Source of the DNA: Saccoglossus kowalevskii
Lineage: Eukaryota > Hemichordata > Enteropneusta > Harrimaniidae
Assembly: GCF_000003605.2 (NCBI RefSeq)
Contig: NW_003153265.1
Span: 1 to 20,346 of the forward strand
Direction of reading: 5' to 3'
DNA: 20,346 nucleotides
Shown here one piece after another: positions 8,038-18,580 of the stretch; position 1 is the first letter of the stretch, and each line of letters begins with the position of its first letter. The notes under the pieces are model-generated. The model was not told where the DNA came from. It did no database searches and was given only the letters and a program-made list of their open reading frames with translations. A program made the translations under genes and the position numbers.

Positions 8038-10520
8038 TCATGGCCATTTTCATCCTCCCTTTATGGCCACTTCAATACTACATTAGTACATGTACCTCCA
8101 TGACTAATTCCATACTCTCACCATAGTTGTTTCCAGTTGGGCCCCTCCACACCACCTCTTCAACTCCCATAGTACTATCAACTTTCAATATCTGTGGCCA
8201 CTTCAACAGTCACTCTCTCTATATCTACTTCCGTATTCCATTCATGGTCAATTCATTATCATCTACATGGTGATTTCCAAACTACATCCTGGGTCACTAC
8301 ATCCCACCATGGCTACTTACCCATACCCTCCCTAGTCATTTCCTGGTCAATTATCTGCATGGCCTTTTCAATACACTTCAATGGCCTTTACCTCTATGGT
8401 CTCTCCCACATTCCTTCCATGGCCTCTTCCACACACCCTCCATGGCCTCTTCCACATATCCTCCATGGCCTCTTCTACATATCCTCCATGGCCTCTCATA
8501 TACCCTTCATGGCCTCTTCCACATACTCTTAATGGCCTCTCACATATCCTCCATGGCCTCTTTCACATACCCTCTATGATCTCTCCCACATACCCTTCAT
8601 GACTTCTTTCGCATATCCTCCATGGCTTCTTTCACATACCCTAGATCCATGGTCTCTTTCACATACCCTCCATGGCCCCTTTCACATATCCTCTATGGCC
8701 TCTCACGTACCCTCCATGGTCTATTCCACATACACGCATCTTCCATGGCCTCTACCGCATACCCTCTATGATCTCTCCCACATACCCTTCATGGCCTCTT
8801 TTACATACCCTAGCTCCATGGCCTCTTTCACATACCCGCCATGGCCTCTTTCACATATTCTCCATGGCCTCTCACTTACCCTCCATGGTCTATTCCACAT
8901 ACATGCATCTTCCATGACCTCTTCCACACACCCTCTATGATCTCTCCCACATACCCTTCATGACTTCTTTCACATACTCTAGCTCCATAGCCTCTTTCAC
9001 ATACCATAGCTCCATAGCCTCTTTCACATACCCTAGCTCCATAGCCGCTTTCACATATCCTCCATAGCCTCTCACATACCCTCCATGGCCCCATTCACAT
9101 ATTCTCCATGGCCTCTCACTTACCCTCCATGGTCTATTCCACATACATGCATCTTCCATGACCTCTTCCACATACCCTCTATGATCTCTCCCACATACCC
9201 TCCATGGCCTCTTTCACATACCCTAGCTCCATAGCCTCTCGCATACCCTCCGTGGTCTATTCCGTGGTCTATTCCACATACATGCGTCTTCCATGGCCTC
9301 TACCACAATGACATACCCTCCATGGCCTCTTTCACATACCCTTTATGGCCTTTTTCACATACCTTCCATGATCTCTTCCACATACCCTCCATGACCTCTT
9401 CCACATACCCTCCACGGCCTCTTTCACATACCCTCCACTGCCTCTTTCACATACCCTCAATGGTCTCTTTCACATTCTCTCTCTGGCTTCTTCCACATAC
9501 CCTCCATGGCTTCTTCCACATACCCTCCATGGCTTCTTCCACATACCCTCAATGGTCTCTTTCACATACCTTCAATGGTCTCTTTCGCACACCCTCCATG
9601 GCCTCTTTCACATACACTCCTTGGCTTTTTCCACATATCCTCCGTGGTCTCTTTCACATTCCCTCCATGGCCTCTTTCACATACCCTCCATGGCTTCTTC
9701 CACATACCCTCTCTGGCTTCTTCCACATACCCTCTCTGGCTTCTTCCACATACATACCCTCCATGGCTTCTTCCACATACCCTCTGTGGTCTCTTTCACA
9801 TACCCTCCATGGCCTCTTTCACATACCGTCCATGGCTTTTTCCACATACCCTCCATGGCCTCTTCCACATACCCTTCATGGCCTCTTCCACACACCCCCA
9901 ATGGTCTCTTCCACACACCCTCAATGGTCTCTTTCACATACCCTCAATGGTCTCTTTCACACACCCTCCATGGCCTCTTTCACATACCCTCCATGGCTTT
10001 TTCCACATATCCTCCGTGGCCTCTTCCACAAACCCTCAATGGCCTCTTTCACATACCCTCCATGGCTTTTTCCACATACCCTCCATGGCTTTTTCCACAT
10101 ACCCTCCAAGGCTTTTTCCACATACCCTCAATGGCCTCTTTCACACATCCTCCATGGCTTTTTCTACATACCCTCCATGGCTTTTTCTACATACCCTCCA
10201 TGGCTTTTTCCACATACCCTCCATGGCTTTTTCCACGTACCCTCCATGGCCTTTTTCACATACCCTCCATGGCCTTTTCCACGTACCCTCCATGGCCTTT
10301 TTCACATACCCTCCATGGCCTTTTTCACATACCCTCCATGGCCTTTTTCACATACCCTCCATGGCCTTTTTCACATACCCTCCATGGCCTTTTTCACATA
10401 CCCTCCATGGCCTCTACTGCATACTTTTAATGGCATCTTCCACATACCTTCCATGATCGTTTTAACACTCTTCCCATGGCCTCTTCCATGGCTGATTCTC
10501 CTCCTACCCTCCATGGGCAC
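8038..10520 (+). repeat. 23-bp minisatellite, about 2.5 kb, roughly one hundred units
   Basis: The unit is CCATGG followed by CCTCTTTCACATACCCT, with common variants (CCTTTTTCACATACCCT, TCTTCCACATACCCT, ATGGTCTC). The left edge (8038-8400) is badly worn and hard to align. From 8400 the units are clear, and at 10290-10404 five consecutive units are identical. Higher-order repeats are visible: a block with CCATGGTCTATTCCACATAC recurs at 8714, 8883 and 9127 and in altered form at 9250-9262, and a ~150-bp block at 9551 recurs 372 bp later at 9923. The + strand is strongly pyrimidine-rich. The core unit has no AG, no GT, and no stop codon in any + frame. All long open frames between 8194 and 10581 follow from this and should not be read as genes. 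Confidence 0.95.
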
Positions 10521-12567
10521 TAGGCTGAACATGTCTATGCAAATATGTACATATTATTATGTGATCTCATTGGAGACTTAAACAAGAGTTAGTAACATCT
10601 TGTTTCATTGCTGGAAACCCATATATTGAAATGATTTGAAAACATGCATACCTAGTGAATGTATAGATTTGTTTCTCACAAGATCTTGTCACCATGTTAT
10701 CATATTGTTAGTTACCGACTTGGTGTAATACATCTTTTGTTTTATAATCACACATTGATTCCCTCCATAAGTAAATTTTTCTGATGATTTTTTTTTTAAA
10801 ATTAGTAGCCTGTTCATAAATGTAAACACCCAGAATATTAATTTGGTAATGTAAAATTACATTCCTGACGAATATAATGACTTGTAAAAAGACTTGGTGT
10901 CACCAACCTATTTTACGACAGTTATTTTGTAGCAAAAAGTGGTAATTTTTTCAGTATGAAAATATTATGTCATATCTTGAATGACAGGTAACATACACCA
11001 TATATGACGGGGCACTGTTTGTTGTTCTGAATTATTTAAAAAATCTTGCTTCTAACAAGTGATAAAAATGCTACATTGTTTACTATCGATTTCTTCTAAG
11101 AATAACTATTTCTGAATGATATTTGCCCAATTAACTGTAACACTTGCCTTTTCCTGTTACCATGGTAATATTGTTCCATGATTGTAGGTAATAAAGCAAT
11201 GAACATAATCATTTATATAACCAACTTTCTCAAAAATAATATCTTGGCCATTGATCCATACTAGACAAGTTTTCGAGTTCCGCCATTACCTTATAAATTT
11301 GAGTGTTCTGGTGTTCCAATTTCGTCTGCATAGGGAGGTTTAATTCGACGCGTAAATGTTCAGCAGCTCATCAGAACAACATTTTGCCACTTCTTAAGTG
11401 TTTCCAATTGGCTATTATATTGATCAATATTTTGGAAAAGTTTAAGGGTTAAATCTTCAAGTACATTTTTAGTAGTTTTTTGTCCATTCTTGTTTAGTAC
11501 AAAGAACACCATATTATCAGCAGCCCTCATAGGCTATTCAAATTGTTCTGCGGATGCCTTACACAAAATTAGTAGCCCAACTGGACTACTAAAATTTACA
11601 AAATATTAGTACTTTTGTTTTCTAAATAAACCAATTTGTCTTGATATTAATATATTTTGTTTGACGCTTTTCTGCATAGCTGTAAGTACCTACTAAACTT
11701 GATGGACTATACAATGTTACTATGGAACTACTAGCTTGTTTAACCGGTAGCCCAGCAAACTTCCAAATATAAATTTAATAATATCTAGAAAGACGAGAAG
11801 TCTTTATGAGATTGCCTAGAAATATAAATAGTATCCCTACATAGTAATTAACACATGTTCATTTGGGGTTAATATGTATGCTTTAATATTCTTGCATAAT
11901 TCAAGGTTTGGCTGGGTAATAAAGTTAACATTTTATTAACCATACTTTATTAAGCAGTGACCATATAATGTTGATATCAGCAGTTTTTAACTGTGGGAAA
12001 CGTTGTAACTGTTAATGAGCTAACATTATAATTATCTGTGCCATTAAATTTATCAGGATTTTCAAAAGCTGTGGAGAAAAAAGTACAGAAAGCATATTAT
12101 GTCCATCTTCAGCTGTCATCGCCTTTGATTTCCTTTCTTGTATTTGTTTTATCTTTTTACTTGCTTTCACAATCACCAAAGTTGCGTTGCGGTGGATCAC
12201 ACATATATAGCCATTGAGAGTTTCTTTTTACTCATTTTCTGAAAATTTCATGAAAAACTTGTCTCTTGTAAAAATAAAGGAGTGTTACGTTTTTGGGACT
12301 ACTTTATTGCATGCGTCAGAATACATACTTTTGTAATGGTGTTATGTGTCACCTGATCTCCCAAGTGTATTAATATGTAAAGAGTACTGCGATTGGTAAC
12401 TGAAAATGGCGGAATAAACAAGAAGTTAAATTTGAAAGCTGTCTGGTTTCTTTAATGTTTTGTGTGTTCCTGAGTCAATACATCAACAAATGACGCCACA
12501 AAGCAATAAACCTAGAAAAATTTTTTTTTTATAAAAACCTTTACAACTTGTGCATGCAAAATAAATA
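10521..12567. other. A+T-rich intron sequence, no gene seen
   Basis: No exon, RNA gene or transposon was recognised. A small hairpin (TTAGTAG at 11569-11575 with CTACTAA at 11586-11592) is present. CCGCCATT at about 11281 has an inverted counterpart, AAAATGGCGGAA, at about 12402. The latter resembles the YY1 binding consensus, but that is only a word match. The 62-codon minus-strand frame at 12012-12200 shows no known motif. Confidence 0.5.
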
Positions 12568-12702
12568 CTGTGAAATACTTTATTTCAGCTGGAATTAATT
12601 TTCGCTGAAAAGACTTTTTAGGTGTTTTGTGTGGATTTTATTTTCACTGGAATTGTGAAAATAACGAAAATTAATTCCAAGCCAAAATAAAGTATTTTAC
12701 AG
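12568..12702. mobile_element. TA-flanked inverted-repeat mini-transposon, copy 1
   Basis: The element begins CTGTGAAATACTTTATTT and ends AAATAAAGTATTTTACAG, with TA on both sides (12566-12567 and 12703-12704). The inverted ends extend about 48 bp and include GGAATTAATTTTCG on both arms. TA target duplications suggest a Tc1/mariner-type non-autonomous element, which is an inference from the flanks only. The centre contains a further small palindrome (ATTTTCACTGGAATTGTGAAAAT region). A folded transcript would be an almost continuous hairpin. There is no coding capacity. Confidence 0.8.
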
Positions 12703-12704
12703 TA

Positions 12705-13781
12705 TATCTTATTTTTTGGTCTTGCATAATACGATTGATTAATTATAAAAGTCAGTGTCAAATAAGTAAAAAAACTAAAATGCTGGTGGTGACAGACATG
12801 TTTATAACTGAGGGGCTTTGTTCAGACACTAAACTTCCCTGGGATTCATAGCAGATCACTGAAATGCTATAATAAAGTTAACGCCGTTGGGGTTTAAAAG
12901 ATCTTTATTGTCTGCATATGTTGTCTGTAGTTGATCTGCTTTACACATTGAATAGGCACGTATTACAGTTATATCAGTTCTATTTTTACGAAGCTTCAGT
13001 GTACTCTCCTGGGATATACATGTATGTTTGTCTAGGTTTGTTGGTCAGTGCTGCAGATGCTCTAAGAAATATTACATCTTTAAAGTTCTAATACTGATTT
13101 TACTTTAAAATTTGGGTATTCAGTTTCATGGTTAATATATAACTAACCTTATTAATCTGCTAGTAACTGTAAAACACCCTCAGGTCTGAGTATAATTTTG
13201 ATTACAATTTTTGATGCGCAATACTATGTTATGTCACATTTAATGCGGGTATGAGTACTGAGTGCAGAAAGTCATGAAATATTCATTCTAAACAACCAGT
13301 GATTAAAAACAAGATATATAAATGGACAATGTTACGTTGATGTTCAACAGATACAAGTATCCCCAGGTTCCCTTTTTGAACCACAGAGGATCATAATACC
13401 TAGAAAGTACCTTAATATCACCTACAAGTTTTCAAGGTTCAAAAATCATATTCAGTTATGACCCATGTTAAAATCCCATGCCGAACTTTTCCCTCATACG
13501 GCTATTTTAAAAGGGGCAAAGGGCTGGATATACTGTCAACATGTCTCTGTGACTGTTCCAGGGAAGTGGGGATTGTACAGCATCGTAATTGGAAACGTGC
13601 CCTCCATAGAAATTGAAAACCAGAAGCTGCTAAAATTCTGACAAGAAACAAAAAGCAAAGCTGTGAGGTACAATGTACAGAGTTTTAACTTGTGTGCCTT
13701 ATGACAAAAAACATGAATATTTTTTTTTATTAGGCTTTACCGGTATCTGTAAATTTTAATACCACTTTACAAGTACATGTG
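12705..13781. other. Intron sequence between the two sister mini-transposons
   Basis: No gene or exon is recognised. TACATGTA lies at 13017-13024 and TACCGGTA at 13738-13745. Nothing here resembles a transposase, so the two flanking elements do not bound a larger composite element that I can recognise. Confidence 0.45.
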
Positions 13782-13783
13782 TA

Positions 13784-13991
13784 CTGTAAAATACTTAATT
13801 TTTGCTTGTAATTTATTTTCACTATTTTCGCTGAAGGGATGATTCAGTAAAAATAAAACTCAGCGAATATACCTTTCTTCATACGTTTTACATTAAACTC
13901 ATCACAAATCAGTGAAATTAAACTTTATACAACAGACTCAAAAAATCTTTTCAGCGAAAATTAATTCCAGCTAAAATAAAGTATTTCACAG
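13784..13991. mobile_element. TA-flanked inverted-repeat mini-transposon, copy 2
   Basis: This belongs to the same family as the element at 12568. It begins CTGTAAAATACTTAATTT and ends AAATAAAGTATTTCACAG, flanked by TA at 13782-13783 and 13992-13993. It is longer (208 bp), with an unrelated centre. Its right end, read on the other strand, agrees with the left end of copy 1 at all but one base over about 47 bases (13945-13991 against 12568-12614), so the two copies are in opposite relative orientation. Its own left end is more worn. Confidence 0.8.
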
Positions 13992-13993
13992 TA

Positions 13994-16900
13994 AATTAAA
14001 ATATTCTTAGGAAGAATGAGTCTTGTCTTCGAGACTTGTGTAATATGACGGGGTGATGTTGTACGCTGAATTTGCAATCAAATTTTGAATATTTTCACAT
14101 ACTATATTAACTATTTAATAATGTAGGATTATTACTTTTGGTATTTTATAAATATTTAGATATCGCATCATATTTACAAGCAATATTTTGATGAGTCACG
14201 ATGTATAATAAAAAAATGAGGATTTCCTGCAAGCGTACATGTATTTTGATTAGTATTCAGAAATTGATATCTCCATCGCTGGCACCCTGTCATGCCTCTG
14301 GTAAGCATAGCTGCTCATGTTGGTAATGTCGGTACCCTGTAACAGTAACTGGAGTCAGAGGTCACAAAGATCATCAACCTACAAAAGTGCTTCTTTTTAT
14401 GTAAAATGACAGACATGTATCTGTGGTGTTTAATGACTTTAAGTCACTATGGTATTGGCATGCATGGAATCAACATGTAAGTCATTTAGTGTCATTGTCC
14501 TTGTAAAATTAATTACTGTCTTGTATTGTAGGTAGAGATCCCATGCTGCAACATTTTATTCTGTATCCATGACAACCAAATTCACCTAATTATTGAATGT
14601 TGATTGCAAAGTTTATCAGAAGGTGGTCCTCATGCTGTTTCCTAGCAACTAAAGTAGCAGTGTGCAATCCCGATGCAAGATGAAAGTCTTATTTTTCAAA
14701 AAAAAATAATGAATGATGTCATAAAGTGATTAATTATTCATGAGTGAGTTCATTTAAATCTATAAAAAAGAAAAGAATGAATTACTCCTTGTGCGTCTCG
14801 TGTATTAATGCAGAGCCTCATCTCATGCTGAGAAACACCCTTGTTGCTCGTATGTCTCGTGACACAGAATAGAATCATACAAGGAGCTGAACTGCTTCAC
14901 TTCGAAATTTGAATTTGCGTAATTTTGCATTCTGCTGAAGTATTTGTATAGGAAGCTATTATACTTAGAAGGGTTTCCAAGAAATTGATGTGTATCAGGG
15001 GAGTGCTATTTTTTTATGTTTACCTGTAGACAGTCATTAAACTATGTAAAGTATGTAAACATTTTTTACTATATTGCTGTAATATTATTTATTTACATTT
15101 AAATATTTTTAAGTTGCCAAATGTTAAAAACAAATCATGTTTAAACAGGAAACCTGTGATGTTCTCACTTTTTTCGTTCAGCTTTTGGTTTTAATTAGTA
15201 TACAGGTGTCATTCATGATATCATAGCTTTATTGCATGATTAAAAATATATAATGAAATTAAACAATACCAAAACTTTTGTTTTGAACACTGTGAATAAC
15301 TTGTATTAGGTTTAAATGTGATATTGAAGTCCCTAGACTAAGTTTTCACTTTTCGAGTTCAAAATCCAAGTACTTGCAATGTCCTTCAGACTTTTTTTCT
15401 ACCCTGATATATTAGTTCATGTTTAGACTGACATTTTAATAGGAAATGCATTTTACGAGTCTTTTGAGGCTTCCATGCTGGTACATAGTATAGAAAATTC
15501 ATGAGAACGTTACGTCTATGGAATCAATAATTTTCATTTTCATTTGGTAGTCAGAATTTTATTTCCTGAATAAGCACAATAGACACAGCCTCATCATTAT
15601 TCTGTTTGTACATAAACATGGCTATTGTGTAGTTTTTAGAGTTTGTGGGGGAGGTCCTCCATATTTCGCAACTGAGAAACTTTGGTATCTCAGGGGTGAA
15701 GCTATGCCACAGAACACTGTATGTTGCTAAAACACACACCACTGTGCCATGTATAGGCTCTGCACGAACTGCTATGGAGCACCAGTCGAAGAGCCTTGAA
15801 AACAGCTAAAGTCGATTTTTGTGAGTTTTTGACCGCTGTTTTCTTCGGTTTTGCTTGCTAGGCGGTGAAAATACCTGATGTTCGCTCCCAGAGTTAAGTT
15901 GGTAGTTATGTATTGTTCAAATAACTATTGTTCTGTCATTGTTATTGTGGAGCTGGTCGATGCTTATCAGGTTTACCCACCTAAGGTCACATGGTTTCTG
16001 ATGAATTTAGTTCCAGGTTGATGGTGCATGACAACCGACTTTTGTTCACGTAGTCTAACAGGTTATTTGACAACATTGTCAATGAAGTACGTAACAATTT
16101 AATATGTAACAATGGACAGTCTGCAAATTTCTTTCTTCTGCTTGGCTTCAGGGAATTCGTGACACAGTACATGCATTATATTGCAGTATTTGAATCCTAA
16201 TGTCCCTGGTGCTTATATAATTACTGAAAAGAAAAGACTTCTTTGGTAGTATTAAAACTGCAATGTACGGTGCACAGTAAAAATGTTGTGAATTTACCAG
16301 GCGTGGTTTATATCAAAAAAATTGCCTTTCATCCATAAATTAATTGCATTTGAAACCAGTCTATATTTATCATATTATAAATTTGTAAAGAAATAAGCTA
16401 TTACATTTTATGTAATTTTTTATGAGATTAAAGAATAAATATACCACTGAGACCCGTCTTTTTTAAAACATGAAAACTTATACAAAATTATTCTTATCAC
16501 ACTATAGTCATTGCTAACTATTTGCGTTTCAAGCCTTGCTTTTATATTGATGGAGCACATCAGCGGTGAATCATACACATATCTTATCGTTGCTGGGAAT
16601 CCAACAACAAGGTTTGTAACGCAAATTAAGTTGGCAATGGTCGCCACATGATAAAGGTGAATTGTACTCAATAAAAAAAATGGCATGATGTCACACTCAA
16701 CAAAACAAAATTACCGAGACTTAGAGTTGCTGCATTCTGGATGGTGAAATAGATAAAACTGCGATACTAAAATATATGATACTGCATAGATGGAGATGAG
16801 AACCAGACAGTGGAAGCAATGTCTTTCCCTGTTGGTGACCTCTGACCTGGGCATGTTTCAAGTTTCATATTAGCTATGGGATACAGCTTTTAATGTACAT

Positions 16901-17317
16901 GACCATGGAGAATATGACACATCATCACCTCAGTGGCATACCATCTATGTCTCAGTCATCATCAGTGTTGATCCAGTCATGAATGAATTAACTATTATAC
17001 CCATACAGAATAGTAATGGAAGGTACCATTATTGACATATTTTTAGTGTGGTTTATTTGACATGCTCATTAAGTTGGTGTTTAAGTGTTCAATTCAAGTT
17101 TTATTGGCACTAATACAATCGTGTGTTCTCATGAACCTAATCTCCGTGTCAGATACAGTGAGTCAAAATGAGATCAATAAATTATGTGAGATAATCCGAC
17201 TTTAGTCATAATCTATTTTTTCGTACACCTCAGATGGAACTCGCTGACACCAGAAACATTTATCTACATGGTTTAGCTCAGCTGTCTGACAGATTTCCTG
17301 CTATGAATAAGGGGTAG
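13994..17317. other. Intron sequence, no gene seen; one CpG-bearing block
   Basis: Mostly unique-looking A+T-rich sequence. The stretch about 15745-15960 is less A+T-rich and has a run of CpGs (GCACGAAC, GTCGAAG, ACCGCTG, GGCGGTG, GTTCGCTCC) unlike its neighbours. It may be a worn transposon or a regulatory element, and I found no clear ends. TACATGTA lies at 14236-14243. The minus-strand frames at 15551-15742, 15987-16172 and 16420-16686 contain no motif I recognise. Confidence 0.45.
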
Positions 17318-17396
17318 ACCATTTAAAATTCTAGGGGAGGGCAGGAAGAATGAAAAAGTGTACAAATTTCTGTCCACTCCAACAATTTAAAATGGT
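17318..17396. mobile_element. 79-bp element with ACCATTT-type inverted ends
   Basis: The left end ACCATTTAAAATTCTAGGGGAGGG (17318 onward) and the right end CACTCC...AATTTAAAATGGT (to 17396) are imperfect inverted repeats: ACCATTT/AAATGGT perfectly, then A-run and G-run/C-run matches. The size and layout fit a very small non-autonomous element or a solo hairpin. No clear target duplication was seen and there is no coding capacity. Confidence 0.45.
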
Positions 17397-17523
17397 TCTT
17401 CCCTCAGTCAATGTAGACACTATCCGCTTAAATTTAGTTTGGTTTTTGACTTCCATGTGCGATGCACACAATGGGAGTCTTTGCATTTACCCTGTCTGTA
17501 CTTGTGTATATGTGTGAAGTCTG
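17397..17523. other. Short spacer before the ~150-bp module array
   Basis: Nothing recognised. The 69-codon minus-strand frame that spans into the array (17420-17629) has no known motif. Confidence 0.4.
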
Positions 17524-18580
17524 TCCTTGATATCTCAAGAACCGTTTGTCGGTTTTTAATGAAACTTGGTGCATAGATGCTCTGGGCTAATGTGCAGATT
17601 TGATTAGGTTTTGGTTGAAATCCATGCATATTAATTACCTAATTTGCATGATAATTAGCTAATTTTTAGCTGTTCCATGACTGTTCCACTGATATCTGAA
17701 GAACCTTTCATTGGATTTTGATGAAACTTGTTACGTGGATGCTCTAGACTAATGCACAGATTTGATTAGTTTTGAGTAAAAATCAATGCATATAATTAAC
17801 CTAATTTGCATAATGATTAATCAATTTTTAGTCTTTTCCACTGATATCTCAGGTACTAATCATCACATTTGACTGAAACTTAAATAGATACATAGGACAA
17901 TGCACAGACTGATTCGTGAAATATTAATTACTTAATTTGCATAATTAATCAATTTTAAGCTTTTGATATTTAAAGTACCGGTACTACATGTATTACTTCA
18001 TTACTTTTTAATGAAACTTGGTACATAGATGCTCCAGAACAATTCAGAGACCTGATTAATTTTGGATAATAATGTGTGCATATTAATCAATTAATTTGCA
18101 TAATTAGTTAATTTTTGTTTTTCGTAAGTACATGTACTAATTATCCCATTTCAATAAATCTTGGTACGTAGATGTTCTAGGACAATGCACAGACCTGATT
18201 AGTTTTGGGTTAAAATCAGTGCATATTAATTACCTAATTTGCATAATTAGCCAATTTTCAGTTTTTACACTGATTTCATACAAGTATGTACTAATTATTC
18301 CATTTCAATGAAGCTTGATACGTTAATGCTCTAGAACAATGCACATCTCTGCTCAGTTTTGGGTTAAAATCAGATCATATTAATTAGCTAATTTGCGTAA
18401 TAATTCATAATTTTTTAGCGCCTTGAAACAATATGCAGACCTAAATCTATGTACAATAATTGCTTAATTTGTATAATAATTCATTTGGTTCATTGCGTTA
18501 ACCACACAGACATGATTAGTTTAATGTTGATAAACATGTATATTGATTATCTGTTATTAGCCCATTTCTGACATCTAAAA
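17524..18580. repeat. Decayed tandem array of ~150-bp modules
   Basis: Each module runs roughly TGATATCTCA, then a GAAACTTGGTACATAGATGCTCTAG-like stretch, ACAATGCACAGACCTGATTAG, TTTTGGGTTAAAATCA, and then ATTAATTACCTAATTTGCATAATTA. The anchor AATTTGCAT (or a close form) recurs at 17641, 17803, 17934, 18093, 18236, 18390 and 18466, giving steps of 162, 131, 159, 143, 154 and 76. Six modules are near complete. The seventh is cut short, and further worn traces reach about 18580. The modules differ from one another by many substitutions and small indels, so the array is old. No open frame spans it. Origin from a transposon's internal repeats is possible but not shown. Confidence 0.85.

Noticed and set aside
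8194-8940. ORFs of 112, 73 and 113 codons with SHIPSMASSTHPPWP-like repeats
   Set aside because: Same minisatellite, left part. The frames break wherever units have decayed.
8876-9937. Minus-strand Gly/Arg/Glu/Val-rich ORFs (for example CERGYGARV repeats)
   Set aside because: Antisense readings of the minisatellite, possible only where the TTTCAC variant, which gives TGA, is out of frame or replaced.
8038-10520. CRISPR array or bacterial-type direct repeats
   Set aside because: There are no spacers between the 23-bp units, and the setting is a eukaryotic intron.
9322-10581. 419-codon + strand ORF, and overlapping ORFs of 316 and 292 codons
   Set aside because: All are readings of the 23-bp minisatellite in its three frames. 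No start context, splice structure or non-repeat domain supports a gene.
11279-12413. TTCCGCCATT and AATGGCGGAA as ends of a 1.1-kb element
   Set aside because: Ten bases only, similarity stops at once, and no flanking duplication. The second word may simply resemble a YY1 site.
14783-14890. Possible inverted-repeat element with CTCCTTGTG/ATACAAGGAG ends
   Set aside because: Only about nine bases match and there is no target duplication, so chance cannot be excluded.
15987-16686. Minus-strand ORFs of 61 and 88 codons as reverse transcriptase or nuclease remnants
   Set aside because: No catalytic motif or family-like stretch could be pointed to.
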